A stretch of 64,000 bases of DNA from Ideonella sp. (GTDB lineage: Bacteria; Pseudomonadota; Gammaproteobacteria; Burkholderiales; Burkholderiaceae_C), in the NCBI RefSeq assembly GCF_016702655.1, contig NZ_JADJDO010000038.1, positions 1-64,000 of the forward strand, in the 5' to 3' direction. Position numbers and translations under genes: made by a program. Positions within the stretch are counted from its first letter, which is position 1. Each line of letters begins with the position of its first letter. Below, one piece after another: positions 24,915 through 33,885 of this stretch. The notes under the pieces are model-generated. The model made no database searches and was not told the DNA's origin. It saw only the letters and a program-made list of their open reading frames with translations.

Positions 24915-25904
24915 ATGTCGATGCCATCCGTTCGGCGCCTACCCTTTGTCTCGTGGTGCGCCTTGCTGGCATGCCTCGCGGCGACGGCCGCGGGCGCCGA
25001 GGCCGGCAACCCGGCGTCGTATGCCGGCGCCTGCGATGCGTCGGCCGCCGTGGCGCTCGACGCCGAGCATTTCATCGTCGGCAACGACGAGACCAACGTG
25101 CTTGCGCTGCATCGCCGTGGGCAGCCGGCGCGCGTCGGCTCGGTGCCCCTGGGCGGGTTCCTGGGCCTGGGCGGCAAGGACGAGGCCGACATCGAAGGTG
25201 CGGCGGCGGTGGGCGCGCGCGTCTACTGGATCACGTCGCACGCGCGCGACGCCAAGGGCCGCGCCCAGCCCGGCCGGCAGCGCCTGTTCGCGACCGAGCT
25301 CGTGCCCGGGCCGCCGCCAACGGTGGCGGCGGTGGGCAAGCCCTACCTGCAGTTGCTCGAAGACATGCTGGCTGCGCCATCGCTCTCGGCCTATCCGCTC
25401 GCCGCCGCAGCGCGCCGCGCCGCCGAGGCCGCGGGCGGCTTCAACATCGAAGGCCTGGCTGCAACGCCCGACGGCCGGCTGCTGATCGGGCTGCGCAATC
25501 CGCTGCAGCAAGGGCGCGCGCTCGTGATCCCGCTCGACAACCCGGGCGAAGTGGTCCTGCACGGCCAGCGGGCGCGCTTCGGAATGCCTGTAGCACTCGA
25601 CCTCGGCCAGCGCGGTATCCGCAGCATCGAGCTCGTGGGTGGCAGCTACGTCATCGCCGCCGGGCCGCCCGGCGACGCGGGCAGCTTTGCGCTCTACCGC
25701 TGGTCGGGGCGGGCACAGGACGCACCAACGCCGTTGCCGGGCATCGCGCTCGGAAGCCTGCGCCCCGAGGCACTGTTCGCGCTGCCGGGCAGCGGTGAGC
25801 TGATGCTGCTCAGCGACGACGGCGGCATGCGCGCCGGCGGCGGCAGATGCAAGGACCTGCCCGCCGCGCGGCAGGCATTTCGCGGCCTGGCCGTGAAGCC
25901 CTGA
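24915..25904 (+). CDS. Exported DUF3616 protein
   Basis: A 329-residue protein with a signal peptide (RRLPFVSWCALLACLAATAA, cleavage after GAEA near residue 28). The mature part begins with the strand-rich pattern of DUF3616: ASAAVALDAEHFIVGNDETN, GKDEADIEGAAAVGARVYWI, GGFNIEGLAATPDGRLLIGL. A closing ELMLLSDDGGM follows. The repeated GxDE and DIEG stretches suggest a beta-propeller that may hold calcium. Function is unknown. It is convergent with the lipoprotein gene beyond a hairpin-rich gap. Confidence 0.75.
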   Translation: MSMPSVRRLPFVSWCALLACLAATAAGAEAGNPASYAGACDASAAVALDAEHFIVGNDETNVLALHRRGQPARVGSVPLGGFLGLGGKDEADIEGAAAVGARVYWITSHARDAKGRAQPGRQRLFATELVPGPPPTVAAVGKPYLQLLEDMLAAPSLSAYPLAAAARRAAEAAGGFNIEGLAATPDGRLLIGLRNPLQQGRALVIPLDNPGEVVLHGQRARFGMPVALDLGQRGIRSIELVGGSYVIAAGPPGDAGSFALYRWSGRAQDAPTPLPGIALGSLRPEALFALPGSGELMLLSDDGGMRAGGGRCKDLPAARQAFRGLAVKP

Positions 25905-25916
25905 GTGACGACACCC

Positions 25917-25979
25917 CGCTCGCCGAAACCGGCGAGCGACCCTCCGCGAGGGTAGGGCCTTGCTTGGGGCGGCCCGGCG
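25917..25979. repeat. Hairpins and dispersed repeat core between convergent genes
   Basis: CGCTCGCCG-AAAC-CGGCGAGCG (25917-25938) forms a 9-base stem and CCCTC-CGC-GAGGG (25941-25953) a second one. Neither has a T-run. The last 17 bases, CTTGGGGCGGCCCGGCG (25963-25979), recur exactly at 45879-45895. The block may terminate both convergent genes. Confidence 0.6.
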
Positions 25980-25987
25980 CCGCGGCC

Positions 25988-26644
25988 CTAGAAAAGCCCG
26001 GCCTGGGCAGCCGCGCTGACGAGCGCGCGCGCAGCCTCGGCCACCATCGCCGATGGATCGGCGGCGGGCGGCACGATCGCCTTGGCCGACCACACTACGC
26101 GCCCGCTGGCCACGTCGACGACGGAGCCGATCGCGGACAAGCCATGGCCGGGCGGCGCCTGGCCGACGGGCAGGGTGAGCCCGACGCCACCGCCGACGCC
26201 GCCCGCTCCGCCGCCGCCGCGGTAGCCTCCCGACCCGCCGAAGCCGCCGATGCCGATGCTGATCGTGGGCGTCGAAGCCGCGACCGAGTCGTCCGCGGCA
26301 AGCGTCGCATTGAACACGGCCTGCGCGCCCGCCGCCTGCGCGGCGCCGATGTAGGCGCCGGCGGGCGCTTCGCGGCCCGGCGTCGGGCTCGCAATCCTGG
26401 CATCCGTCACCGGCCGCGTGGCCAGCGCCGCGAGCTGCGCCGAGACCTGGCCTTCGCAGATCAGCCTGAGAGCCTGTTCGGGCGCTTCGCAGACCACGAG
26501 CAGGGTCGCGCCGCGCAGCGCCTGCGCGGGCGCGCCAGGGTCGCGGTACTGCGCGCCGAGCTGGGTTGTCGGCGTCGCGCAGCCGGCAGCCACGGCTGCG
26601 GCCGCGGCGAGCATCGCGATGCGCGCGGCCAGCGTCGGCCTCAT
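25988..26644 (-). CDS. Lipoprotein with glycine-rich segment
   Basis: A 218-residue predicted lipoprotein: the signal sequence RIAMLAAAAAVAAGC ends in a lipobox with Cys near residue 22. The mature part has RGATLLVVCEAPEQALRLIC and alanine-rich helices, then a glycine-rich run around residues 130-150 (ISIGIGGFGGSGGYRGGGG). The closing domain, GSVVDVASGRVVWSAKAIVP, resembles the end of DUF4136- or CsgG-like outer-membrane lipoproteins. ATG 26644 overlaps the stop of the small ORF upstream by ATGA. Function is unknown. Confidence 0.65.
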   Translation of the reverse strand: MRPTLAARIAMLAAAAAVAAGCATPTTQLGAQYRDPGAPAQALRGATLLVVCEAPEQALRLICEGQVSAQLAALATRPVTDARIASPTPGREAPAGAYIGAAQAAGAQAVFNATLAADDSVAASTPTISIGIGGFGGSGGYRGGGGAGGVGGGVGLTLPVGQAPPGHGLSAIGSVVDVASGRVVWSAKAIVPPAADPSAMVAEAARALVSAAAQAGLF

Positions 26645-26850
26645 GCCGTTGCGGCGGCGGTCGCGCCGGCCTCGTGCCTGCCGTAGCGGGGCGGCCTTTG
26701 GGCGTTGTGTTCGGCCTGCATTGCCTTGAGTCTGAAGATGCCGCGGATCATCGCACACAGGTTCAGGATCGCGAGCTGGCTGATGGCCAGCTTCTCAATG
26801 TCGAAATCGGCCGAGGCCGGCGAGATGGCCGACAACGGCCAGCGCGACAC
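26641..26850 (-). CDS. Possible small protein upstream of the lipoprotein
   Basis: A 69-codon frame. The middle part ADFDIEKLAISQLAILNLCA with MIRGIFRLKAMQAEH could form one amphipathic or membrane helix. The end is alanine-rich. It is not recognised as any family. The only support for it being real is its ATGA overlap with the lipoprotein start. It could equally be chance. Confidence 0.3.
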   Translation of the reverse strand: MSRWPLSAISPASADFDIEKLAISQLAILNLCAMIRGIFRLKAMQAEHNAQRPPRYGRHEAGATAAATA

Positions 26851-26937
26851 TGGCCAGGTTGGCGATCTCGATCTTGACTCTCGTTGACGTGACGGACTCT
26901 CGCGCTTGTGCAGCGGCGCAGCAGCCGACTCGGCACC

Positions 26938-27285
26938 TCAGCCCTTGGCATCCAGCCAGGACCGAAGCGCCGCTTCGACGCTGTCGAGCTCGCCGGCCGC
27001 GGTTCGAAAGAGCGTCTCTTGTTCGATCTGCTCGTAACCGTGGGCCAGGATGTTGCGCAAGCCGATGATCTGGCGCCACGGCACGCCGGGGATGCCGGCG
27101 CGCTGGTCCTCGGCGATGCGGCTGGCAGCTTCGCCGAGGTTGATGAACAGCTTCTCGAAGGCGAGGTTCAACACCCGGTCGGCGAGATAGCGCTCGAGCG
27201 TGACGTTGGAGGCCAGGGTGCGCAGTTCACCGGCGAACTGGAGCATGTCGGCCACGTGAGCGGGTGTGCGATCGAGCGGGCTCAT
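26938..27285 (-). CDS. hepT: HepT family RNase toxin
   Basis: A 115-residue HEPN-domain protein (DUF86). ERYLADRVLNLAFEKLFINL and GEAASRIAEDQRAGIPGVPW precede RNILAHGYEQI, an exact RX4HXY catalytic motif of HEPN ribonucleases. HepT cleaves RNA and is silenced when its MntA partner AMPylates the Tyr of this motif. It overlaps mntA by 4 bases (27282-27285, ATGA). Toxin is second, as is usual for this module. Confidence 0.88.
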   Translation of the reverse strand: MSPLDRTPAHVADMLQFAGELRTLASNVTLERYLADRVLNLAFEKLFINLGEAASRIAEDQRAGIPGVPWRQIIGLRNILAHGYEQIEQETLFRTAAGELDSVEAALRSWLDAKG

Positions 27286-27581
27286 CCGTAGAGCGGGCGC
27301 AACTGCGGCTCGATGGCGCGGCGCCGGTAGGGGTTGCGCAGGATCGACGGGAACGCGAGGTCGATCGACTTGCCGCCGAACAGCACGGACAACTCGTCCT
27401 GCAGATCGACCAACGCAAAGGCGCCCGGCGCCTCGCCGGGAATGAACTCCACCAGCAGATCGACATCGCTGCGGTCCGAGCTCTCCCCTTCGGCCGCCGA
27501 ACCGAACATGCGCAGCCGCTGGATGCCGTAACGCCGGCACACGGCAGCGAGTCGATCGTGATCGACGGGTGCTTGAACCAT
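27282..27581 (-). CDS. mntA: MntA family nucleotidyltransferase antitoxin
   Basis: A 99-residue minimal nucleotidyltransferase. RLRMFGSAAEGESSDRSDVD with DLLVEF contains the exact GSX10DXD motif, and the downstream GKSIDLAFPSILRNPYRR completes the fold. MntA transfers AMP to the HepT active-site Tyr and so neutralises it. It overlaps hepT by four bases. The upstream gap to the RND gene is only 25 bases, but the module probably has its own promoter. Confidence 0.88.
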   Translation of the reverse strand: MVQAPVDHDRLAAVCRRYGIQRLRMFGSAAEGESSDRSDVDLLVEFIPGEAPGAFALVDLQDELSVLFGGKSIDLAFPSILRNPYRRRAIEPQLRPLYG

Positions 27582-27606
27582 GGTTCGGATTATGGTTCTC
27601 CAGCGC

Positions 27607-30600
27607 TCAAACCGCGACCGCGCCCTCGGCCCGCGTCACCGGGCCCTTGCCGCTGAAGCGGTCGAGATACAGGTAAATCACCGGCGTGATGTAGAGCGTG
27701 ATCGCCTGCGAGAAGACGAGCCCGCCGACGACGGCGAGGCCGAGCGGCTGGCGCAGCTCGGCGCCGGCGCCGAGGCCGAGCGCGATCGGCACCGCGCCGG
27801 CGAGCGCGGCGAGCGTGGTCATCATGATCGGCCGGAAGCGCAGCACGCAGGCCTCGCGGATCGCCTGCGCCGGCGCCATGCCGCGGTGGCGCTGCGCGTC
27901 GAGCGCGAAGTCGATCATCATGATCGCGTTCTTCTTGACGATCCCGATCAGGAGCAGGATGCCGATGGTCGCGATCAGCGTCAGGTCCTGGCCGAAGAGC
28001 ATCAGCGTGGCGAGCGCGCCGACCGCCGCCGACGGCAGGCCGGCGAGGATGGTCAGCGGGTGGATGTAGCTCTCGTAGAGCACGCCCAGCAGCACGTAGA
28101 TCACGAGCAGCGCGGCGACGATCAGCACCGCCTGGCTGGCCTGCGAGCTCTTGAACACGGCCGCGTCGCCGCCGTAGCTGGTGATGATCGAGGCCGGCAT
28201 GCGCAGTTCGTCGCGGTAGCGCTCGATGCGGTTCGTCGCGTCGCCGAGCGGCACCCCCGGCGCGAGGTTGAACGACACCGTCACCGCCTGCAGCTGCCCG
28301 ACATGGTTGACCGCGGTCGGCCCGACGGTGCGCAGGACGGTCGCGAAGCTCGACAGCGGCACCAGCGCGCCGGAACTGCTGCGCACGTGGATGTTGGCGA
28401 GCGCGCTCTCGTCGCTCTTGGCCGAGGGCGTGACTTCCAGGATCACCGGGTAGCTGTCGGCGGGCGTGTAGATGGTCGAGACCTGGCGCTCGCCGAAGGC
28501 GCCGTAGAGGGCCGAGCGCACGGACTCGATCGACACGCCGAGCGTGTTGGCGCGGTCGCGGTCGATGGCCAGGCTCGCCTGCAGGCCCTTCAACTGCGCG
28601 TCGGTCGTCACGTCGCGGAACAGCGGGTCGGCAGCGAGCTTCTCCTGCAGCCGGGCGGCCCAGTCGTTCAACTCGTCGGCCTTGACGCTTTGCAGGATGT
28701 ACTGGAACTGGCTCTTGCTGATGCGCCCGCCGAGCTGCAGGTTCTGCACCGGCTGCGGGTAGGCGGCCAGGCCCGGCACCTCGCGCAGCTTGCGCCTCAA
28801 TCCTTCCACGACCTGCTTCATCGGCAGCCGCTCGGCGCGCGGCTTGAGGTTGACGAACATGCGCCCGGTGTTCTGCGCCCCGAAGCCGCCGTTGAACGAA
28901 CTCACCGTCGCGACGTTCGGATCGGCGCGCACGATCGCCGCCGCGCGGTCCTGCAGCGCAACCATGGCCGCGAACGAGATGTCTTCCGAGGCCTCGGTGC
29001 TGATGCGCAACTGACCGATGTCCTCCTCGGGGAAGAAGCCCTTGGAGATGGCGGCGAAGAGCCCCGCCGTCGCGGCAAAGGTGGCGAGCGCGACCGCGAG
29101 CACGAAGCGCCGGTGCGCGAGCGCCGCGTCGAGCGTGCGCGTGTAGGCGGCGAGCGTGCGGTCGAACGCGCGCTCGAACAGCCGCACCAGCGCGCCGGGC
29201 CTGCGCATGTGCGCGCTGTCGGTGATGAAGCGGCTCGCCAGCATCGGCACCAGCGTCAGCGAGACGAAGGCCGAGGCCAGGATGGCGAGCGAGACGACGA
29301 CCGCGAACTCGTGGAACAGCAGGCCGATCACGCCCGGCATGAAGAAGATCGGGATGAACACCGCGACGAGCGAGGTCGAGATCGAGATGATCGTGAACGC
29401 CACCTCGCGCGAGCCCTGCAGCGCGGCCTCGAACGGCGGCATGCCCTCCTCGACATGGCGCATGATGTTCTCGAGCATCACGATCGCGTCGTCGACGACG
29501 AGGCCGACGGCGAGCGTCAGGCCGAGCAGCGAAATGTTGTCCAGGCTGTAGCCGAAGGCCCACAGCAGCGCGATCGCGCCCAGCAGCGAGACCGGCAGCG
29601 ACAGCGTGGGGATCAGCGTCGCGACGACGCGGCGCAGGAACAGGAAGATCACGAGCACGACGAGCGCGATCGTGCCGAGCAGGGTCAGGCTCACGTCGTG
29701 CAGCGCGTCGCGGATCGACGCCGAGCGGTCGTTGGTAACGGTGAGCGTGACCGACGCCGGCAACTGCGCCTGGAAGGCCGGGATCGCCGCCCGCACCGCA
29801 TCCACCACCTTGACCGTGTTCGCATCCGGCTGGCGCAGCACGGCGAGCGTGATCGAGGTCTCGCCGTTGAAGCGCGCCGCCGACTTGACGGTCTCGAAGC
29901 TGTCCTGCACCTGGGCCACGTCGCGCAGCCGCACCGTCGTGCCGTTGCGGCTGGCGACGATCAGCTCGGCGAACTCGGCCGCGTTGCGCAACTGGCGGTT
30001 GGCCTGCAGCGTGAGCGTCTGGCGGCTGCCTTCGAGCGTGCCCACCGGCGTGTTGGCGTTGGCCGCGGCGAGCGCGGCCGTCAGCTCGTCGAGGCTGATG
30101 TTGCGCGCCGCGAGCGCATCGGGCAGCACGCGCACCCGCACCGCGAAGCGCTTCTGGCCATAGACGGCCACCTGCGCCACGCCTTCGAGCGTCGACAGCG
30201 TGGGCGCGATCAGGTGCTCGGCATAGTCGTTCAGGTCCGACAGGTTCAGCGCCTGCGACTGCAGCGCGATGAACAGCACCGGCGCGTCGGCCGGATTGAC
30301 CTTGCGGTACGACGGCGGCGAGGTCATGTCCTGCGGCAGCGCGCGCTGCGCGCGCAGCAGCGCGGCCTGCACGTCCACGGCCGCGGCGTCGATGTCGCGC
30401 CCCTCGTCGAACTCGAGCGTCAGCGAGGTGGCGCCGAGCGTGCTGCTCGAGCTGATGAGGGCCAGGCCGGGGATGGTCGAGAACTGTTTTTCGAGCGGCA
30501 GCGCGACCGAGGCCGCCATCGTCTCCGGGCTCGCACCCGGCAGCCCGGCGAAGACGTTGATCACCGGCGTGTTGTAGCTCGGCAGCGCGGCGACCGGGAT

Positions 30601-30693
30601 GCGGCCGTAGGCGATCACGCCGGCGAGCACGATCGCGGCGTTGAGCAGCACCGTCATCACCGGACGGCGGATGAAGAGTTCGGACAGGTTCAT
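27607..30693 (-). CDS. RND multidrug efflux pump, inner-membrane subunit
   Basis: A 1028-residue HAE-1 family transporter of normal length. It begins MNLSELFIRRPVMTVLLNAA (TM1). The proton-relay Asp pair is in GLVVDDAIVMLENIMRHVEE (TM4). IISISTSLVAVFIPIFFMPG and later GQDLTLIATIGILLLIGIVK with NAIMMIDFALDAQRHRGM mark the second half. The two large periplasmic loops are present. It is closest in style to the MdtB/MdtC-MuxB-type pumps that extrude drugs, bile salts or aromatic compounds. It follows its adaptor by six bases; no outer-membrane channel gene is adjacent. Confidence 0.93.
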   Translation of the reverse strand: MNLSELFIRRPVMTVLLNAAIVLAGVIAYGRIPVAALPSYNTPVINVFAGLPGASPETMAASVALPLEKQFSTIPGLALISSSSTLGATSLTLEFDEGRDIDAAAVDVQAALLRAQRALPQDMTSPPSYRKVNPADAPVLFIALQSQALNLSDLNDYAEHLIAPTLSTLEGVAQVAVYGQKRFAVRVRVLPDALAARNISLDELTAALAAANANTPVGTLEGSRQTLTLQANRQLRNAAEFAELIVASRNGTTVRLRDVAQVQDSFETVKSAARFNGETSITLAVLRQPDANTVKVVDAVRAAIPAFQAQLPASVTLTVTNDRSASIRDALHDVSLTLLGTIALVVLVIFLFLRRVVATLIPTLSLPVSLLGAIALLWAFGYSLDNISLLGLTLAVGLVVDDAIVMLENIMRHVEEGMPPFEAALQGSREVAFTIISISTSLVAVFIPIFFMPGVIGLLFHEFAVVVSLAILASAFVSLTLVPMLASRFITDSAHMRRPGALVRLFERAFDRTLAAYTRTLDAALAHRRFVLAVALATFAATAGLFAAISKGFFPEEDIGQLRISTEASEDISFAAMVALQDRAAAIVRADPNVATVSSFNGGFGAQNTGRMFVNLKPRAERLPMKQVVEGLRRKLREVPGLAAYPQPVQNLQLGGRISKSQFQYILQSVKADELNDWAARLQEKLAADPLFRDVTTDAQLKGLQASLAIDRDRANTLGVSIESVRSALYGAFGERQVSTIYTPADSYPVILEVTPSAKSDESALANIHVRSSSGALVPLSSFATVLRTVGPTAVNHVGQLQAVTVSFNLAPGVPLGDATNRIERYRDELRMPASIITSYGGDAAVFKSSQASQAVLIVAALLVIYVLLGVLYESYIHPLTILAGLPSAAVGALATLMLFGQDLTLIATIGILLLIGIVKKNAIMMIDFALDAQRHRGMAPAQAIREACVLRFRPIMMTTLAALAGAVPIALGLGAGAELRQPLGLAVVGGLVFSQAITLYITPVIYLYLDRFSGKGPVTRAEGAVAV

Positions 30694-30699
30694 GTCGAG

Positions 30700-31899
30700 T
30701 CAGGGCGCGGGGCGGATGGGTGCCGCAGCGCCCGACGCCGCGCGAGCGCCCTCGGCGGCACGCTCGCGCACGGCGCTGCCCGGGCGCAGGTTCTGCTTGC
30801 CTTCGACGACCACCTTCAGGCCCGGCTCGAGGCCGTCGACCACGGCCTCGTTGCCCGCTGCGGCACGCACCTCGACCTTGCGCAGCACGGCCTTGCCGTC
30901 GGCACCGACGATGAAGACGGTGCTCTCCGTCGCGCCCTGCACGATCGCCGCCTGCGGGATCACGGTCGCGCCCGGCAGCGTGCGCACGGCGAGCCCCACG
31001 TTGACGAAGGCGCCCGGCCACAGGCGCAGTTCGCGGTTGTCGAACACCGCCTTGACCTTGACCGTGCCCGAGTTCGCATCGACCTCGTTGTCGACGAACT
31101 GCAGCCTGCCGGCAAGGCTGCCGCGGCCATCGGGCAGCGTCGCCTGCACCGGCGCGTTGCCCGACTTCAATGCCGCGAGCACATCGGGCAGGTCGCGCTG
31201 CGGCAGCGCGAACGCAACCGCGATCGGGTCGAGCTGGGTGATCGTCACCAGCGCGGGCGAGCTCGGCTGCACATAGCTGCCGACGTGGACGTCGATCGCG
31301 CCGGCGCGGCCCGCCGCCGGCGCGACGATGCGGTTGTAGCTCAGCGCGACCTTCGCCGCAGCGAGCGCGGCGCGATCGGCGTTGACGGCGGCCTTGGCGC
31401 TGTCGACGAGCGTCAGGTTGGAGTCGACCGCACTCTGCGAGACGAACTTCTGGTCGAACAGCTCGCGGCTGCGCGCGAGCTGGCGCTGGGCATCGGCAAG
31501 CGCGGCCTGGTCGCGCTCGAGCTGCGCCTGCGCCTTGGCGAGGTTGGCCTCGTCGGCGCGGCTGTCGAGCGTGAACAGCAGTTCGCCCGCCTTGACGAAC
31601 TGCCCCTCCCGGATCGCGACCCGCGTCACGACGCTCGCCACCTGGGGCCGGATCTCGACCATGTTGAGTGCCGTGACCGTGCCGCTCGCCGCGAGCTGCA
31701 CCGGCCAGTCGCGGCGCTCGGCAACGGCGAGGGTCACGCTGGCGGGCGGCGCAGCCCCCGGGCCGCCAGCAGCGGCGCCCGATGCGGCTCCGCCCGGCCC
31801 CGCGCTTGTGCCGCCGCGGCCCTGCTGCAGCCACCAAGCACCCGCCCCCGCTACAACGATCAGCACGCCCAGCGTGCCCCACAGCTTCAACTTGCCCAT
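30700..31899 (-). CDS. RND efflux periplasmic adaptor (membrane fusion protein)
   Basis: A 399-residue adaptor: one N-terminal membrane anchor (LKLWGTLGVLIVVAGAGAWW), a Gly/Ala-rich linker, the lipoyl half ASGTVTALNMVEIRPQVASV, a long alpha-helical hairpin (EANLAKAQAQLERDQAALAD and further), and a beta-barrel with DPIAVAFALPQRDLPDVLAA. It links the RND pump to an outer-membrane channel. The C-terminus is Ala/Pro-rich and unstructured. It is translated just before the pump gene. Confidence 0.92.
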   Translation of the reverse strand: MGKLKLWGTLGVLIVVAGAGAWWLQQGRGGTSAGPGGAASGAAAGGPGAAPPASVTLAVAERRDWPVQLAASGTVTALNMVEIRPQVASVVTRVAIREGQFVKAGELLFTLDSRADEANLAKAQAQLERDQAALADAQRQLARSRELFDQKFVSQSAVDSNLTLVDSAKAAVNADRAALAAAKVALSYNRIVAPAAGRAGAIDVHVGSYVQPSSPALVTITQLDPIAVAFALPQRDLPDVLAALKSGNAPVQATLPDGRGSLAGRLQFVDNEVDANSGTVKVKAVFDNRELRLWPGAFVNVGLAVRTLPGATVIPQAAIVQGATESTVFIVGADGKAVLRKVEVRAAAGNEAVVDGLEPGLKVVVEGKQNLRPGSAVRERAAEGARAASGAAAPIRPAP

Positions 31900-32011
31900 G
31901 CGATCCCGAGATTCGTCCGACTGCGCGCAGTGTGCAGCAAAGCCCGGCCCGCTGCTTCAATCAGCCTGGGCCCGCGCGAGGGCGCCGCAGCGATCGATGA
32001 CGGGCAGCGGT

Positions 32012-32314
32012 TCAGGCCGACTTGGCGACGAGCTCGAAGTGCTCCACCACCGGCGGCGCGGCGAAGAACGGGCCGACGATGGCGCGCCACTGCGCGAACA
32101 GCGGCCCGCCGCGAAAGCTCACGGTGTGATCTTCGAGGGTGTCCCAGTAGACCATCAGCATGTAGCGCTCGGGCGACTCGACGCCGCGGTTGACCTTGCA
32201 GCCGCGAAAGCCCTTCGCGCTCGCGATCACGGTCTCGGCGCCGTGGCGGACCGCGGCCTCGAAGGCGGCGTTGCTGCCGGGCGCGATGCGGATGTCGGCG
32301 ATCTCGAGAATCAT
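32012..32314 (-). CDS. Antibiotic biosynthesis monooxygenase (ABM) domain protein
   Basis: A 100-residue dimeric alpha-beta barrel of the ABM family: LEIADIRIAPGSNAAFEAAV at the start, the strand YMLMVYWDTLEDHTVSFRGG, and PLFAQWRAIVGPFFA. Such proteins act as small cofactor-free oxygenases or binding proteins; the reaction here is unknown. It lies 40 bases after livF on the same strand and may be the last gene of the left aromatic-acid transcript. Confidence 0.8.
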   Translation of the reverse strand: MILEIADIRIAPGSNAAFEAAVRHGAETVIASAKGFRGCKVNRGVESPERYMLMVYWDTLEDHTVSFRGGPLFAQWRAIVGPFFAAPPVVEHFELVAKSA

Positions 32315-32354
32315 GGCGTGATCTCCTCCGGTTGGCCGGCGCGTCCGATCGGCT

Positions 32355-33056
32355 TCACACGCCGAGCAGGCGCGCCAGCGGCTCGGGCTGCGCTGTCAGT
32401 TCGGCCGAGCTGCCAGCCAGGACGATGCGGCCCTTTTCCATCACCACCGCCTGGTCGGTGTGAGCGAGCACGGCGCGGTAGTTGCGGTCGACGATCAGGG
32501 TGCTGATGCCGCTCTGACGGATGCTGCCGACGACGCGCCAGATCTCGGCCACGATCAGCGGCGCCAGGCCCTCGGTCGCCTCGTCGAGGATCATCAGGCT
32601 CGGATTCGTCATCAGCGCGCGGCCGATCGAGAGCATCTGCTGCTCGCCGCCCGAGAGCTGCTGGCCGCCGTGGGAAAGGCGCTCGGCGAGGCGCGGGAAG
32701 GTCGCGAGAACGCGCTCGTAGGTCCAGTCGCGCTTGCCGTCGGCGCCGGCGCGCGCCGAGACGAGCAGGTTCTCGCGCACCGACAGGTTGGGGAAGATTC
32801 CGCGCCCCTCGGGCACGTAGCCGATCCCGAGCCGCGCCATGCGCTCGGGCGGCGCGCCGGTCACCTGCCGGCCCTGCCAGGCCACCTGGCCGGAGGCCGG
32901 GCGCACGTAGCCCATCAGGGTGCGGATCAGCGTCGTCTTGCCCATGCCGTTGCGACCGAGCAGGCCGACCGCGGTGCGCTCCGGGATCAGCAGGTCGGCG
33001 CCACGCAGGATGTGGCTCTCACCGTAGTAGGTGTTCAGGCCGGTCGCGCGGAGCAT
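32355..33056 (-). CDS. Branched-chain-type ABC transporter ATPase (LivF-like), left set
   Basis: A 233-residue ATPase. LRATGLNTYYGESHILRGAD is followed by Walker A GRNGMGKTT, the signature QLSGGEQQMLSIGRALM and Walker B LMILDEATEGLAP. This is the LivF-type second ATPase. ATG 33056 is preferred; an in-frame ATG at 33134 would translate through a dispersed intergenic repeat (PPRSLRSLPPEGAPGG), which the second livF gene also carries upstream. It is part of a five-component importer for an aromatic or branched acid. LivF-type proteins normally pair with LivG. Confidence 0.9.
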   Translation of the reverse strand: MLRATGLNTYYGESHILRGADLLIPERTAVGLLGRNGMGKTTLIRTLMGYVRPASGQVAWQGRQVTGAPPERMARLGIGYVPEGRGIFPNLSVRENLLVSARAGADGKRDWTYERVLATFPRLAERLSHGGQQLSGGEQQMLSIGRALMTNPSLMILDEATEGLAPLIVAEIWRVVGSIRQSGISTLIVDRNYRAVLAHTDQAVVMEKGRIVLAGSSAELTAQPEPLARLLGV

Positions 33057-33135
33057 CCCGGCGGCGCCCGGCCGCCCGAAGCCGCCGGGCGCCCCCTCGG
33101 GGGGCAGCGAACGCAGTGAGCGTGGGGGCGCCATC
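33057..33135. repeat. Dispersed intergenic repeat before livF (left set)
   Basis: The minus strand carries GCCCCCACGCTCACTGCGTT CGCTG, nearly identical (two differences) to 45842-45866 before the other livF gene. It is followed by a CCCC(C)GAGGGGG hairpin and GGGCGGCCGGGC. It fills the whole gap between livG and livF. Confidence 0.7.
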
Positions 33136-33885
33136 TCAATGCCCCTCGCCCAGATAGGCCACGATCACGCCGGGGTGGGTGCGGATGACCTCGGGCCGGT
33201 CGCTCGCGATGACCTCGCCGTTGACCATCACCGTGATTCGGTCGGCGACGCGAAACACCGCGTCCATGTCGTGTTCGACGAGCAGCAACGCGTGTTCGGC
33301 CTTGAGCGCCGTCAGCAGCGCGAGCATGCGTTCGGTCTCCTCGGCACCCATGCCGGCGAGCGGTTCGTCGAGCAGCAGCACGCGCGGGCGGGTGGCCAGG
33401 CACATCGCGATTTCGAGCTGGCGCTGCTGGCCGTGGCTGAGCAGGCCCGCGGGGCGCGCGGCGACTTCGGCGAGGCCGGCCGCGCCGAGCGCCTGCTCGG
33501 CCGCGCTGCAACTCGTGTCGCAGTGCGCCGCCGATTGCCACAGCGCCCAGGGCCTGGCGTCGCGCGCCTGCGCGCACAGGCGCGTGTTCTCGAACACCGA
33601 GAGGCTCGGGAAGATCGTCGTGCGCTGGTAGCTGCGGCCGATGCCGGCATGCGCGCGCCTGGGCTGAGACCAGGCCGTGATGTCCGCGCCGGCGAGCTCG
33701 ATGCGCCCGCTCGTCGCTGCCATCTCGCCCGAGAGCATGTTGATCAGCGTCGACTTGCCGGCGCCGTTGGTGCCGATCACCGCGTGCAGTTCGCCCTGGC
33801 GCAGCGCGAGCGAGACGGCACTCACGGCCGTGAGGCCGCCGAAGCGGCGCGTCAGGTCGACGGCGCTGAGCAGCGCCTCAGCCAT
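33136..33885 (-). CDS. Branched-chain-type ABC transporter ATPase (LivG-like), left set
   Basis: A 249-residue ATPase. SAVDLTRRFGGLTAVSAVSL leads into Walker A GTNGAGKST, LLSHGQQRQLEIAMCLATRP is the signature region, and VLLLDEPLAGMG is Walker B with ALLLVEHDMDAVFRVADRIT. LivG-type proteins have this longer Q-loop region. ATG 33885 overlaps livM by eight bases, giving translational coupling. It powers uptake with the LivF partner. Confidence 0.9.
   Translation of the reverse strand: MAEALLSAVDLTRRFGGLTAVSAVSLALRQGELHAVIGTNGAGKSTLINMLSGEMAATSGRIELAGADITAWSQPRRAHAGIGRSYQRTTIFPSLSVFENTRLCAQARDARPWALWQSAAHCDTSCSAAEQALGAAGLAEVAARPAGLLSHGQQRQLEIAMCLATRPRVLLLDEPLAGMGAEETERMLALLTALKAEHALLLVEHDMDAVFRVADRITVMVNGEVIASDRPEVIRTHPGVIVAYLGEGH

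Noticed and set aside
27590..31960. Second minus-strand frame of 1456 codons
   Set aside because: Out of frame with the clear RND and adaptor proteins on the same strand; composition is Arg/Ala/Gly with no motif.
27580..32193. Plus-strand open frame of 1537 codons
   Set aside because: It runs exactly antisense to the RND pump and its adaptor, is low in hydrophobics, rich in Arg, Ala and His, and has no family motif. It is a GC-rich shadow.
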